From Schlesneria paludicola DSM 18645 (GTDB lineage Bacteria > Planctomycetota > Planctomycetia > Planctomycetales > Planctomycetaceae), in NCBI RefSeq assembly GCF_000255655.1, contig NZ_JH636434.1, forward strand, positions 2,820,572-2,884,571: 64,000 nucleotides of DNA, given 5' to 3'. Below, one piece after another: positions 29,550-38,942 of the stretch (positions are counted from its first letter, which is position 1; each line of letters begins with the position of its first letter). The position numbers were made by a program, and so were the translations under genes. The notes under the pieces are model-generated. The model saw only the letters and a list, made by a program, of their open reading frames with translations. It ran no database searches and was not told the origin of the DNA.

Positions 29550-30305
29550 CTAACAGATCAGCATCGGCGTCATCGGCGGCCAGTCGTCGCCCAGCGCTTC
29601 GCGCTGCAGTCGAGTCAATTGTGAAATGCCCTGTGTGGCGAGATCCAGTTGCTGGTCGAGCATGGTGCGCGAGAACGGTTTTCCTTCGGCAGTTCCCTGG
29701 ACTTCGATAAACTGGCTAGCGCCGGACATGACCACGTTCAAATCAACTTCGGCAGTACTATCCTCTTTGTAGTCGAGGTCCAAGACGGGAACCCCATCGA
29801 CGATCCCCACGCTGATCGCGGCGATGCTTTGCACGATCACGGGGCGATCGATCGGTAGTTCCGCGCGGATCGAGTTGATCGCGTCACACAGGGCGATGAA
29901 GCCGCCGGTGATACTGAGCGTTCGAGTTCCCCCGTCGGCCTGCAGCACATCGCAGTCCACCGTGATCGTCCGCGGTCCCAAGGCGCTGAAATCCACCGCA
30001 GCGCGCAGACTGCGACCGATCAAACGCTGGATTTCGGTCGATCGACCATCCATCTTGTCACGTTCGCGTCGCTTTCGCGGTGACGTGCTGCCGGGAAGCA
30101 TCGAATACTCGGCTGTCAGCCAACCCACCGCCTTCGCGGGATCGGCTGCCGCTTTCCACGGTGGCAACGTGCTATCGATGCTGGCCGTGCAAAGTACCGT
30201 CGTTCGGCCAGCCGAGATCAGCACACTTCCTGGGGCCGCCCCGACGAAATGTCGTTGGACTCGGATGGTTCGCAATTCATTGGGTTGTCGCTGATCGTGC
30301 CGCAT
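29550..30305 (-). CDS. rph: Ribonuclease PH
   Basis: 251 residues. Phosphorolytic 3'-5' exoribonuclease that trims tRNA 3' ends (family knowledge). Conserved blocks: [11 protein letters not shown] at the start, [72 protein letters not shown] and [18 protein letters not shown]. Normal length. It lies 25 bases downstream of no other gene on the same strand start and is followed by the DUF1559-LRR gene after 25 bases, so both may share a transcript. Confidence 0.97.
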   Translation of the reverse strand: MRHDQRQPNELRTIRVQRHFVGAAPGSVLISAGRTTVLCTASIDSTLPPWKAAADPAKAVGWLTAEYSMLPGSTSPRKRRERDKMDGRSTEIQRLIGRSLRAAVDFSALGPRTITVDCDVLQADGGTRTLSITGGFIALCDAINSIRAELPIDRPVIVQSIAAISVGIVDGVPVLDLDYKEDSTAEVDLNVVMSGASQFIEVQGTAEGKPFSRTMLDQQLDLATQGISQLTRLQREALGDDWPPMTPMLIC

Positions 30306-30541
30306 GCGCAGAAAGACTCTCGAAAGACGTTTTGAGGGATGAAGACGCCATCACAATGCCGTCATTTGTCGAGTCTCGCAACTGATGCCGGAAATGTGGC
30401 TCGGACATTCCGTTGTCACAGGGCGTATTTGAGTCGAGGTGCCAGATTGACCACGATGCCCACCCTCAAATTCACGACCACGAATTCAGAAGGGATCGCT
30501 CGGCATGCGACCACGACACCACGAGGCCAACGGATCGTGTC

Positions 30542-31222
30542 TTATGCCGCACGGCGTTTCTTTTTGGTTGGCAGCCCGTACAGTTGGGCTCGCCCCTGCA
30601 TCCCCAGATGCTCAATCGCACCGGTTTTTCGCAGGCAGTACGCCATCTTTTGAGCTACCCAGCGAGGAATCTTCGCTTCACGGGCCAAATCGGCGGTCGT
30701 GAATGTGGCTTCCAAGGTGCCAGGAAGCAGCATTCGCAGGTCAGCCAGTGTCCGCAGTGAACAGGTCGACACGACTTCCCGTAAGCGACGATCAACCACG
30801 CGATAGTCAGGGCCAAAGCGACGTCGTCGCGTTTTCGTGACCCGATGTTCCTCTTGTTCCGTCAACACAACTTCCAAGGTGAGTCGCCGATGCGGAAACA
30901 GGTCAATGAAATAAACGAGATCCACGAACAAGTGATAAATCGTCTCACGCGTGGGACTGTATCGCGAAGAAACAATGGGACCGTCCGGCGTCGCACGACG
31001 AATGAGCAGCTTTCGTGACGCCAACGGCTTCACCACGACCACGCGATACTGCTCCAGTAGAGCTCGCACCTTGGAACGCAATGCACCGAGTGACGCCTGC
31101 TGAATTTCGTACAGCTTTCCATCGACGACGGCGTCGATTCGATAGCTGTCAACGCGCACTTCGGTCTCGTCGGCCGTACCGCCGTACAGCAGCTTCAGTT
31201 CCCGGTGCAGCGTCGATTCCAT
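30542..31222 (-). CDS. Unknown protein with nuclease-fold-like N terminus and winged-helix-like C terminus
   Basis: 226 residues from the ATG at 31222; the frame is open back to 31306 but that part is less likely. The first 65 residues (MESTLHRELKLLYGG, then RIDAVVDGKLYEIQQ and a helix with K51) follow the E ... D30 ... E39-x-Q41 pattern of PD-(D/E)XK nuclease folds. The last 100 residues include ATFTTADLAREAKIPRWVAQ and AIEHLGMQGRAQLYGL, which resembles a winged helix ending in a basic tail (TKKKRRAA). Both calls are by eye. A DNA-repair or DNA-binding role is possible; no family name is claimed. Confidence 0.7.
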   Translation of the reverse strand: MESTLHRELKLLYGGTADETEVRVDSYRIDAVVDGKLYEIQQASLGALRSKVRALLEQYRVVVVKPLASRKLLIRRATPDGPIVSSRYSPTRETIYHLFVDLVYFIDLFPHRRLTLEVVLTEQEEHRVTKTRRRRFGPDYRVVDRRLREVVSTCSLRTLADLRMLLPGTLEATFTTADLAREAKIPRWVAQKMAYCLRKTGAIEHLGMQGRAQLYGLPTKKKRRAA

Positions 31223-31450
31223 GACGGCCGATTCCGCAAGACATCTTGTCCGTGGATAAAAAAACCGCCGTAAGGATCGTGCCAAAGCAAGGGGCAGGCC
31301 TCTCAAACACAGGGCACAGCCACCGTGTCGTCTGGCCCTCGTGAAGCCAGTTCCCCATAGTTTTCGGCAGACCGCTTAGGCGGTATTGATCTTCAGCCGC
31401 GATGTTAAGCCATCAGATCGATGACGTCGATGTGAATCCGCAAAGCGAAA

Positions 31451-31885
31451 TTACTTGCTTTTCGGGGGCACCGTCGTCGCTTCGGAGGCCTTCTTTTCGT
31501 TGCGGGGCAAATCGTTCGGCAACGGAGCCGGCTTGTCGGCGTTGGGTTGAATGACCGCCTTGTTGTCGTCCCGAACGCGCTGTTGCAACGATCGAAGGTC
31601 AGTTGGTTCTTCGCCGTAGATATCGGTCAAGGATTGCCGAACGTCGGGCTGGATATAGCAAGAACCGGCTGTCCATGCGTGACAACTGCGTTGGCCCGCG
31701 TAGCCGTAGCTTTGGTCGAGGCTGCGAATGGCGCCCGACATTTCTTTCAATTCGTCGTTAACGGCCGTCCCGGCGGCGTTCATGCCCACAACCGCCCCCA
31801 GTACACCAACCGTTCCCAAGGTGACCGTCTCGGCCGACATGATCAAACCAGACTCATCGTTCCACAAATCGCGAAGTAAACTCAT
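31451..31885 (-). CDS. Flp-pilin-like small membrane protein
   Basis: 144 residues. The N terminus LWNDESGLIMSAETVTLGTVGVLGAVVG resembles Flp/TadE-type pilins, in which a short basic-acidic leader with ESG precedes a Glu and a single membrane helix. The rest is hydrophilic, with a CHAWTAGSCY pair of cysteines and a Pro/Lys-rich tail. Such proteins are common in planctomycetes as lone genes. Assembly into a pilus cannot be inferred, since no Tad machinery is nearby. Confidence 0.65.
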   Translation of the reverse strand: MSLLRDLWNDESGLIMSAETVTLGTVGVLGAVVGMNAAGTAVNDELKEMSGAIRSLDQSYGYAGQRSCHAWTAGSCYIQPDVRQSLTDIYGEEPTDLRSLQQRVRDDNKAVIQPNADKPAPLPNDLPRNEKKASEATTVPPKSK

Positions 31886-32092
31886 GTGCTATTCCTAGGA
31901 AGGAAACTGAAATCCTCCCTCGATCACACCTTACGAGGGTTCCGCCTGACAGCCGTCGCTGTTCTGATTGTAGCGAATAAACGGATTGTATCGCCTATTC
32001 CGGTTATATCAATATGGGAATTCTAGGAATTCTGGGGCGACCTAAAATCGACTGACGGTTGCCGAAGGCCGTTCTGAAGTCACAATGCTGAC

Positions 32093-32572
32093 ATGAACGA
32101 ACCCGCCGCATCGCCCATAATTTTCCCGACGCATGGAGCCCTGCTTGGCCTCGACTATGGGACCAAGCGCATGGGAGTCGCCGTGTCAAATTCAGACCAG
32201 ACCGTCGGCGTCCCCGTCGAAACATGGCAGGTTCGCGATAGCACGCACACGTTGCGCCACCTGCGCGAGCTCTTCGCCGACTACCGCGTCGTCGGGCTGG
32301 TTCTGGGATTGCCAATCCGCACGAATGGCGAAGAAGGCACCGCCGCGGCGGCTGTTAGAGAATTCGGTGATTGGATCCAGGCCCAGACGAAGATGCCACT
32401 CGTCTACATCGACGAACGCTACTCGTCGGCCGAGGCAGAATTACTCATCTGGCAGCGAGGGGAATCTCCCTCGAAGCGCAAGCAACCGCTCGACAGCCTG
32501 GCGGCGAAGATCATCCTCCAGTCGTATCTCGACGATCCCACCCGGGCGATCTTGCCGAAAACCGCACCCTAG
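32093..32572 (+). CDS. ruvX: Putative pre-16S rRNA nuclease / Holliday junction resolvase (YqgF)
   Basis: 159 residues with an RNase-H-like fold. Motifs in order: LLGLDYGTKRMGVAVS with the first catalytic Asp, VLGLPIRTNGEEG, VYIDERYSSAEAE with the second acidic pair, and KQPLDSLAAKIILQSYLD with the last Asp. The N terminus is about 15 residues longer than in E. coli. In E. coli the family matures the 5' end of 16S rRNA; resolvase activity has been claimed for some members. Confidence 0.93.
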   Translation: MNEPAASPIIFPTHGALLGLDYGTKRMGVAVSNSDQTVGVPVETWQVRDSTHTLRHLRELFADYRVVGLVLGLPIRTNGEEGTAAAAVREFGDWIQAQTKMPLVYIDERYSSAEAELLIWQRGESPSKRKQPLDSLAAKIILQSYLDDPTRAILPKTAP

Positions 32573-32632
32573 AGTGACGGTTTCCGCCCCATTTGTTTTC
32601 GAAGAATTCGCACGGAAACTCGCGAAGCCCCG

Positions 32633-33439
32633 TCACGGAAGCCACAGTTTGGAGGGAGCGGCCGATTCCGAACGGGTTCGTGGCAGCCGACGTGCCTTCA
32701 TTCGGACATACGGGGGGATGAACCGGCCGCGGTAGCCAAAGTGTTCAACCGGCGCCTTGCGGTCGGCTCGACGAGGCTCTCGCAGGTCTTCGATCACAAA
32801 CCCCGACCGACACAAGCTACCGACCAACTCGTCCCAGCGGTGCAGGTATTCCACCGCACCCCGCTCGCGATAAGAGGTATCTTCGGTGCGGGGCAGGGGG
32901 CCGGTATGGTAGTACTCGATTCCTACGACGAAATGATCGCGTTCATCCCGATGCGTGATCTGAGCACTCGTGGGCTGTTTGTGCTGGCAAATGTACAACC
33001 CCTGATCGCGCGTGACGCGAGCGATTTCCGAGTAGACGCGACTGATATCGGGGACATAACAGGTGCTGACAGGTTGATGGACGATATCAAACGATTCGTC
33101 CATCAACATCGACAGATCATCCATCGACGCATTGATCGTCCGCACGCTCAATTTTCGGCGGGCCGCTTCACGGTCATCCAGTTCGAGCATTCCCTGACTG
33201 AGATCCACGACCGTCACACGCGCCCCCGCCGAAGCGTACAGAATGGACTGCCATCCACCTCCCGACGCCAGGCACAGTACGTCCAGCCCCGCGACACTGG
33301 CCGGCAGCCACCCCCGTCCATCAAGCGTCTTCAGCGGTTCGAGGCATTCTTGATCTGTCGCCAGCTTGGCGAACTGACTGCCGTCGGCAAGTCGATCCCA
33401 CGCCGTGCGATTCTGCTGGCGATACTCATCACGAAGCAT
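32633..33439 (-). CDS. Class I SAM-dependent methyltransferase
   Basis: 268 residues from the ATG at 33439 (a TTG at 33457 is also in frame). Motif I reads VLCLASGGGWQSIL, followed by VTVVDLSQGML (acidic end of beta-2) and FDIVHQPVSTCYV for motif IV. The protein has an extra C-terminal block (HRWDELVGSLCRSGFVIEDL) typical of small-molecule or lipid-type methyltransferases. Substrate unknown. The ruvX gene is convergent, 60 bases away. Confidence 0.88.
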   Translation of the reverse strand: MLRDEYRQQNRTAWDRLADGSQFAKLATDQECLEPLKTLDGRGWLPASVAGLDVLCLASGGGWQSILYASAGARVTVVDLSQGMLELDDREAARRKLSVRTINASMDDLSMLMDESFDIVHQPVSTCYVPDISRVYSEIARVTRDQGLYICQHKQPTSAQITHRDERDHFVVGIEYYHTGPLPRTEDTSYRERGAVEYLHRWDELVGSLCRSGFVIEDLREPRRADRKAPVEHFGYRGRFIPPYVRMKARRLPRTRSESAAPSKLWLP

Positions 33440-33572
33440 ATCTTCAACCAAGTCCAAAACGAAATCGAGATCTCAAACGACCCATCGCATCCGCCGCCGA
33501 TGCGATCGCAGCAGCGATTCTATTCGATTTCGTCGAGACTTGCGGGTCGCGAGGGCAGGGTTGTCACGAAAT

Positions 33573-33980
33573 TTATCGGGCACGGCGATACGCGCGAAAA
33601 CCTGGACTCGGCCCATCCGAGTTCTTCAGCGGAAACTGGCTCAAGACTCGCCCTCGGACCAGGTCTCCACGAATCTCACCAAAGATTCCCCGAATTGCGG
33701 CATCATCCAGCCGTTCGCTGGGATAGCGCTGAACCAGCAGATGCAGCAGAAGCAGTTCTTCGGACGGATGAACGGCACGTTCGCGGCCGTCATCTTTCCG
33801 TTCAGGCTTGGCTTCAGCCGGTGCATCCACAGGGTTGGCTGGGTCTGAGGGAGGTGGATGACCCTCTGCTTTGGAAATGGACGTGGATAACAGGGCTGTG
33901 GTGGCGGCGCCCGAAAGTGTGGCCAGTTGTTTGGTGAACTGTCGGCGATCGAGCCGATTCGAATCGGGATTGTCACTCAT
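33573..33980 (-). CDS. Small Tat-exported protein of unknown function
   Basis: 135 residues from the ATG at 33980. The N terminus has the twin-arginine signal DRRQFTKQLATLSGAATTALL ending at ISKA. The mature part is short: a Pro-rich linker, then a folded-looking segment (SEELLLLHLLVQRYPSERLDDAAIRGIFGEIRG). No family recognised. It lies between the methyltransferase and FHA genes on the same strand. Confidence 0.72.
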   Translation of the reverse strand: MSDNPDSNRLDRRQFTKQLATLSGAATTALLSTSISKAEGHPPPSDPANPVDAPAEAKPERKDDGRERAVHPSEELLLLHLLVQRYPSERLDDAAIRGIFGEIRGDLVRGRVLSQFPLKNSDGPSPGFRAYRRAR

Positions 33981-34097
33981 CGAGATCCGCCTGACTTCGA
34001 TTCCATGGGGCCATCGTCGATGCCATTGACCACCCAATTGCAGGATATCACAGCCGATGGCGACAACGCATGATTCGACACGCGGCAGCGCACGGTG

Positions 34098-34772
34098 TCA
34101 CTCGGTTTCGTTGACCTTGTCGATATAAGTCGAGAGATCCACCATCAGTTGGATCAACTGCGACCAGGTTTCCCAATCACATTTCACACTGCGAACCGAA
34201 CCCGCTTCAGGCAGCTCTTCCGCCTTTTTGACGACGCATCCGATTCGATCTTTCAGATGCCACAACAGGTCTGACAACTGAATTTTCTGCAGCTTCACCA
34301 GGTTCGTGGGCAGTTCAGGAGGACCGTTGGGAAACAAGCTCGGTGGATGCGCGGGTTCACCCGGCAGAGGTTCGATGATCTCCCAATGCTTCGAATCATC
34401 CTCAATCGTCCGGCCTTTTTGGACGTAGGCCGTCCGGTAAGGATCGGGGTCGTCCGAAAGAACCGGCTGAGCCTCGTTCTGGCATTCGCTGAGTAACAGC
34501 ACGCAGCGCCCCACGACAATGACATCCCCGACTTGCAGAATGCGAACCTGCACCGAATGTCCGTTGACCCGCGTACCATTGGTACTGTCCAGATCCGTGA
34601 GGATGACTCGGCCCGAGAGCTCCTGGACTCTGGCATGAAAACGACTGATATGGTCGTCATTCAACTGAATCGAGTTCTCATCTTCGCGGCCCAGCGAGAC
34701 GGGTAGCTTGAGTCGGGTGAAAACGCGACCCTGTTCCATGCCTTCGAGAACTCGAAATGTCACGAAGGTCAT
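34098..34772 (-). CDS. FHA-domain protein
   Basis: 224 residues. FHA fold at residues 1-100: VSLGREDENSIQLNDDHISRFHARV with the Arg and Ser that bind phosphothreonine, and DLDSTNGTRVNG. The remaining 120 residues are helical and of unknown family (KLQKIQLSDLLWHLKDRIGC). It probably reads phosphorylation by a Hanks-type kinase such as the one at 4661-6424, which is inference. No membrane segment. Confidence 0.9.
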   Translation of the reverse strand: MTFVTFRVLEGMEQGRVFTRLKLPVSLGREDENSIQLNDDHISRFHARVQELSGRVILTDLDSTNGTRVNGHSVQVRILQVGDVIVVGRCVLLLSECQNEAQPVLSDDPDPYRTAYVQKGRTIEDDSKHWEIIEPLPGEPAHPPSLFPNGPPELPTNLVKLQKIQLSDLLWHLKDRIGCVVKKAEELPEAGSVRSVKCDWETWSQLIQLMVDLSTYIDKVNETE

Positions 34773-35482
34773 TCAGAAATTCCAAAACCAAACGAATTTA
34801 ACTGAAATGCAGAGGTGATGAGCTCGGCGCCTGTGCAGTCACCACGCATCAAATTCCTTGTAACGCGCACGTTCCGCGATCGTCAAGCGGAAAGAATCTC
34901 AGTTCGAGCCCCGACCGATTTCGGCCATCACAACCGTCAAAAATAGGTCGCCGACTTGGCCACCGACGATGCTTACCGCCCCAAGCCCCCCGGCCACCGG
35001 CCACGTCGTTACCACGCTCCCGCTTGGTAACGCCTCCTGCAATCTCGTTTTCTGACGAGAAAGAAAATACTCTGAATCGCCACCCCGCAACTTCACGACC
35101 TGTTTTGTTCCCCGCCTTACAGCGTTGCCTTGCCGGGCATTTCGTTGCGCTCCACCATCACACGCTGGCCTCCGTCGACTTTCGGAACGGAAGAGCAAGA
35201 AACCGTCTCGGTGTTCGAAACTCACAACCTCTCAGCGAACGGATCGAGCCAACACGCCAAAGAGCGCAACATCGCAACGGATCGCAACTTCCAAACGTAC
35301 GCCCCCAGCTCGAGTCTTCGGCAAGGTAGAAATTGCGGCAATGATCGCCTAGAGTTCGTCGTTCTGGCGGAAACATTGCGTTCACCCCGAACGCAAGTGT
35401 CTCGTCGGACCATCAAATCCTTGATGTCGACGAAGTCGAAACGTCCTTCGTCTGCACAGGCTGCCTGAGAAAGCTCTACGTC
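34773..35482. other. Long intergenic region with one palindromic repeat
   Basis: About 710 bases between the divergent FHA and thyX genes. Frames here are short and low-quality; apart from the P26 repeat I recognise nothing. Size suggests a lost gene or a long leader. Confidence 0.5.
35007..35032. repeat. Palindromic repeat P26, copy 5
   Basis: Arms CGTTACCACGC and GCTTGGTAACG around TCCC with one mismatch. Confidence 0.82.
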
Positions 35483-36394
35483 ATGACCGAAACGACTTCG
35501 TTGCTGGAACAATTGCGCTGGAAGAAATTTCCGGTCTTGAACGACGGTTTCGTCTGTTTGGTCGATGTCATGGGGGACGATTCGGCCGTCGTGCAGGCGG
35601 CCCGCGTCAGTTATGGCGTGGGCACCAAGCGCGTTTCAGATGACCGGACCCTCATCCGCTACCTTCTGCGGCATCGCCACACCACACCATTCGAAATGGC
35701 CGAGATCAAGTTGTTGATCCGCGTTCCGATGGATTGCTGGCGACAATGGATCAGGCATCGCACGGCAAACGTCAACGAATACAGCACTCGCTATTCGGAA
35801 GCGATCGACTCAACACAGTCGACGGCCCCCGACGCCTGGCGGTCACAGGCCACCCAGAATCGCCAGGGAAGTGAAGCGCCACTGTCCGAGCAACTCGGCG
35901 CACAACTGACCGCCGAGGAATTGCAATTGCAGGAACAATCGAGACGCGTCTACGAAGCACGCCTCGAAGCCGGTGTCGCACGAGAACAGGCCCGCAAGGA
36001 CTTGCCACTGTCGACGTACACCGAAGCGTATTGGAAAATCGACCTGCACAACCTGTTGCACTTTCTCGCGTTGCGAATGGATAGTCACGCTCAGGAAGAA
36101 ATTCGCCTGTACGCGACCGCGATCGGGCAGCAAATTGTCAAGCCGCTGTTCCCCGTCGTCTGGGAAGCGTTCGAAGACTACCGAATGGGGGGATCGACGC
36201 TCAGCCGCCTGGAATCCGGTGTCATCAAGCGGTTGATCGCGCAAGGAGCCGAGACCAAAGCGGCCCCGCCTTACTCGGAAGCCGACTTCCTGGCAGTGCA
36301 AGATGTGACCTGGAAAGAACTGACGCGGTGCCGCGAACGCGACGAATGTCGAGACAAGCTGGTCGAGCTCGGCCTACTGAAACGAGTTAGTTAA
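35483..36394 (+). CDS. thyX: Flavin-dependent thymidylate synthase
   Basis: 303 residues. Makes dTMP from dUMP with folate and FAD (family knowledge). The signature RHRTANVNEYSTRYSEA is at residues 91-107, and the RxxxHRHTTPFE block and HFLALRMDSHAQEEI (FAD/folate contacts) are present. Residues 108-150 form an extra Gln/Ala-rich segment longer than in the Thermotoga enzyme. No thyA is visible in the window. Confidence 0.97.
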   Translation: MTETTSLLEQLRWKKFPVLNDGFVCLVDVMGDDSAVVQAARVSYGVGTKRVSDDRTLIRYLLRHRHTTPFEMAEIKLLIRVPMDCWRQWIRHRTANVNEYSTRYSEAIDSTQSTAPDAWRSQATQNRQGSEAPLSEQLGAQLTAEELQLQEQSRRVYEARLEAGVAREQARKDLPLSTYTEAYWKIDLHNLLHFLALRMDSHAQEEIRLYATAIGQQIVKPLFPVVWEAFEDYRMGGSTLSRLESGVIKRLIAQGAETKAAPPYSEADFLAVQDVTWKELTRCRERDECRDKLVELGLLKRVS

Positions 36395-36490
36395 CCGCCT
36401 GCTGAAAGACGGTGGTCAGGCCCCAGGGGACGAGTGTCCTGGAGAATTTTGAGATTCGGCGGAGCCTGCCCCCGCATTTTCAACCAGCGG
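36395..36490. repeat. Imperfect inverted repeat of the CCTGyTGAA family
   Basis: Starts right after the thyX stop. The left arm 36395-36427 and the right arm 36459-36490 are imperfect reverse complements sharing the core CCGC-TG-TGAAA and GG-CAGGC-CC. Relatives lie at 3575-3607 (inverted), 42364-42395 and 55812-55845. Confidence 0.6.
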
Positions 36491-36539
36491 ATAGCAGTCG
36501 AGTTCGCTCGTCGGACCCGAATGGCGAAAGTGGATATTC

Positions 36540-37766
36540 ATGCCTTTGATCTCGCTCGACTACGGGCTGACTGAACGCTGGGAAAGCGAACTGCCGAGCG
36601 AGCGTCTGCTGTACGTCCACAAGGGACCAGAACCGCTGGCCGATCCGCTGACCGCCACCCGCAGCGCACTCACCGATCCCATCGAGTTCCCAGCCCTCGA
36701 GTTCGCACTGGTCCCCGATGACCGCGTCGTGATCGTACTTGATCGCGGTGTCCCCTCGGCCGCGGAAATCCTGTCGGGAACCTGGACGTCACTTGCCACG
36801 GCAGGTGTCGCCCCGGAAAACGTCTTGGTCCTGCAACCCGCCTCCATGACGTCTCCGGCCCCCGTCGATCCAAGACGACTGTTGGCGCCGCAAGTGCGCG
36901 ATCTGATCGGTTGGAAGATCCATGACCCTACCGCCGACAATGGGACAGGCTATTTGGCATCGAGCGCCGCCGGTGAACGAATCTACCTGGCACGCGAAGT
37001 TCTGGATGCCGATTTCGTCCTGCCGATCAGCCGCCTGGGATTCGACTCGATGCTCGGCCGACGCGAGCTGACGAGCGCATTCTTCCCCGGCCTGTCGAAT
37101 CCCGAGGCTTTCGCCAAGTCGATTGGACAGGGACACCAGGAACTGGGCCCCGATGATGAACGCCCGTTTCGACAGTTGGTCAATGAAATTGCCTGGCTGC
37201 TGGGAATTCAGTTTGCCATTCAGGTCTTGCCATCTTGCAGCCATGACGGCATGGCCCGAATCCTGACGGGAAACACCGATCGTGTCGCCGAACAGGGACG
37301 CACCCTGCTCGACGAACAGTGGCGTATGACGCTTGACCAACGCGGCGAAACCGCAATCGTGGCGATCCCACGCAGTGGTGATGCAACCAGTTGGAACGAC
37401 CTTGGTGCCGCCGTCGCGACCGCTCAAAAACTGATTGTCCAAGGCGGACGCATCGTTGTCCTCTCAGATCTCGCGGAGCAACCGGGTGCGGGGATCGACA
37501 TCCTTCGCAGCAGCCGGTCCGCAAAATCGGCTCTGCAACCACTACGCAAGGCGGCTCCGCCCGATGTCCTTGCCGCCTCGCAACTGGCTTCGGCGGCCGA
37601 CTGGGCATCGATCTATCTGCTCAGCCGACTCGACGGTCAGCTCGTCGAAGAAACGTTTATGACTCCGCTGGAAAATGAGCGTGAGGCCACGCGTCTGCTG
37701 GAAACGTGCGATGGCTACGTCGTACTTCCCGGGGCGCAGCATCTTTACGGAGAAATCCGCGAATAA
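36540..37766 (+). CDS. Lactate racemase (LarA)-like protein, DUF2088, lacking cofactor ligands
   Basis: 408 residues. The order of segments follows the LarA family: SEELLY-like start, an N-terminal region with VVIVLDRGVPSAAE, then KIHDPTADNGTGYLASSAAGERIYLAREVLDADFV, matching the HD ... G ... GxxxxL ... ADxVI pattern. The Lys that carries the nickel-pincer cofactor and the His residues near it cannot be found: the ATGTHRP motif is LQPASMTSP and the GGxK segment is RRELTSAFFPG. It may bind another ligand or be inactive. The propeller gene follows after 61 bases. Confidence 0.75.
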   Translation: MPLISLDYGLTERWESELPSERLLYVHKGPEPLADPLTATRSALTDPIEFPALEFALVPDDRVVIVLDRGVPSAAEILSGTWTSLATAGVAPENVLVLQPASMTSPAPVDPRRLLAPQVRDLIGWKIHDPTADNGTGYLASSAAGERIYLAREVLDADFVLPISRLGFDSMLGRRELTSAFFPGLSNPEAFAKSIGQGHQELGPDDERPFRQLVNEIAWLLGIQFAIQVLPSCSHDGMARILTGNTDRVAEQGRTLLDEQWRMTLDQRGETAIVAIPRSGDATSWNDLGAAVATAQKLIVQGGRIVVLSDLAEQPGAGIDILRSSRSAKSALQPLRKAAPPDVLAASQLASAADWASIYLLSRLDGQLVEETFMTPLENEREATRLLETCDGYVVLPGAQHLYGEIRE

Positions 37767-37827
37767 ATCTCTCGTCGCGCCCGCCGATTCGAACGACTGC
37801 TTTCCCGCCCCTTGAAGAGACCATCCG

Positions 37828-38814
37828 ATGTTCGCTGATGTCACTCGTTCCAATCGGTTCCAACGCGTTTCGGCCGCCGGTCGAATCCGTACCGCCTTCA
37901 CGACAGCATGTTCGCTCCTGCTGATCGTCCTCGTCTCTACGGCACACGTTGAATCTGCCGACGACGAGTTCCCCCCCGAACTGACCCGATTCGCCCCCGA
38001 CAGCCGCAATCCACTTTTGAAAGGAGCGGGCGCGGGACATTGGGATGTCAAAATTCGCGAACGCGGCTGGATTCTTCGCGAAGGTGATCAGTGGAAGATG
38101 TGGTACACGGGTTACGACGGGACTCGTCCCGGCAAGAAAATGCTCGGCTATGCCACCTCACCCGATGGTTTCGTCTGGACGCGCGACCCGCACAATCCGA
38201 TCTACTCCGACCGCTGGGTGGAAGACCTGTGCATCATCCCCCTGAACGGCACGTACTACATGTTCGCCGAAGGAGAAGAAGACCACGCTCAATTACTCAC
38301 GTCGCGCGACGGCATCCACTGGGAACAACAGGGACGCATCGACATTCGACTTGCCAATGGCGAACCGATTCCCGACGGCCCCTACGGCACCCCCACCGCG
38401 TGGCACGAAAATGGGCAATGGAACTTGTTCTATGAACGGAAGGATCAAGGGATCTGGCTGGCTCGATCATCGGACCTGAAGATTTTTACGAACGTGCAGG
38501 ACGAACCGGTCATCAACATCGGCCCTGATGTTTATGACCAGGATCAGATCGCCATGAATCAGATCATTTTTCATAAGGGCCGGTACTATACGGTGTACCA
38601 CGGCACCAAGAACTCGAATGACCCCAAGATTCCGAACCAATGGTGCACCTGCCTGGCCGTCTCGACGGATCTGGTCCACTGGAAGAAATACCCAGGCAAT
38701 CCTCTGCTGCCAATCGCCGACAACAAATCGAGTGGACTGCTGATCCAGGACGGGACGTCGTATCGGTTGTACACGATGCACAACGAAGTCCACGTGCATC
38801 TGCCCATCAAGTAA
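37828..38814 (+). CDS. Exported GH43/GH32-superfamily-like propeller protein
   Basis: 328 residues. A signal peptide or anchor lies at about residues 20-45 (FTTACSLLLIVLVSTAHVESA). The mature part is a five-bladed propeller of the glycosidase superfamily: WKMWYTGYDG, LGYATSPDGFVWTRDPHNPI, YYMFAEGEEDHAQLLTSRDGIHWE, GPYGTPTAWHENGQWNLFYE, IWLARSSDLKIF, LAVSTDLVHWKKYPGNPLL. The sugar specificity and even hydrolase activity are uncertain. It may be co-transcribed with the LarA-like gene. Confidence 0.83.
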   Translation: MFADVTRSNRFQRVSAAGRIRTAFTTACSLLLIVLVSTAHVESADDEFPPELTRFAPDSRNPLLKGAGAGHWDVKIRERGWILREGDQWKMWYTGYDGTRPGKKMLGYATSPDGFVWTRDPHNPIYSDRWVEDLCIIPLNGTYYMFAEGEEDHAQLLTSRDGIHWEQQGRIDIRLANGEPIPDGPYGTPTAWHENGQWNLFYERKDQGIWLARSSDLKIFTNVQDEPVINIGPDVYDQDQIAMNQIIFHKGRYYTVYHGTKNSNDPKIPNQWCTCLAVSTDLVHWKKYPGNPLLPIADNKSSGLLIQDGTSYRLYTMHNEVHVHLPIK

Positions 38815-38942
38815 GGAAATCGGCGGGCCTCACGGCCAGCTTGCGTTGGCCAAAACGTTCAACGTTCTGTGACGACTCGTCACGGAACGGGCACTGGCGT
38901 CTCACATCTCATCGCAGGAACTGGTGACACTGACTACAATCG

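Noticed and set aside
34773-35482. A missed gene in the long region before thyX
   Set aside because: All frames are short and mixed; no signal peptide, membrane pattern or known motif could be read.
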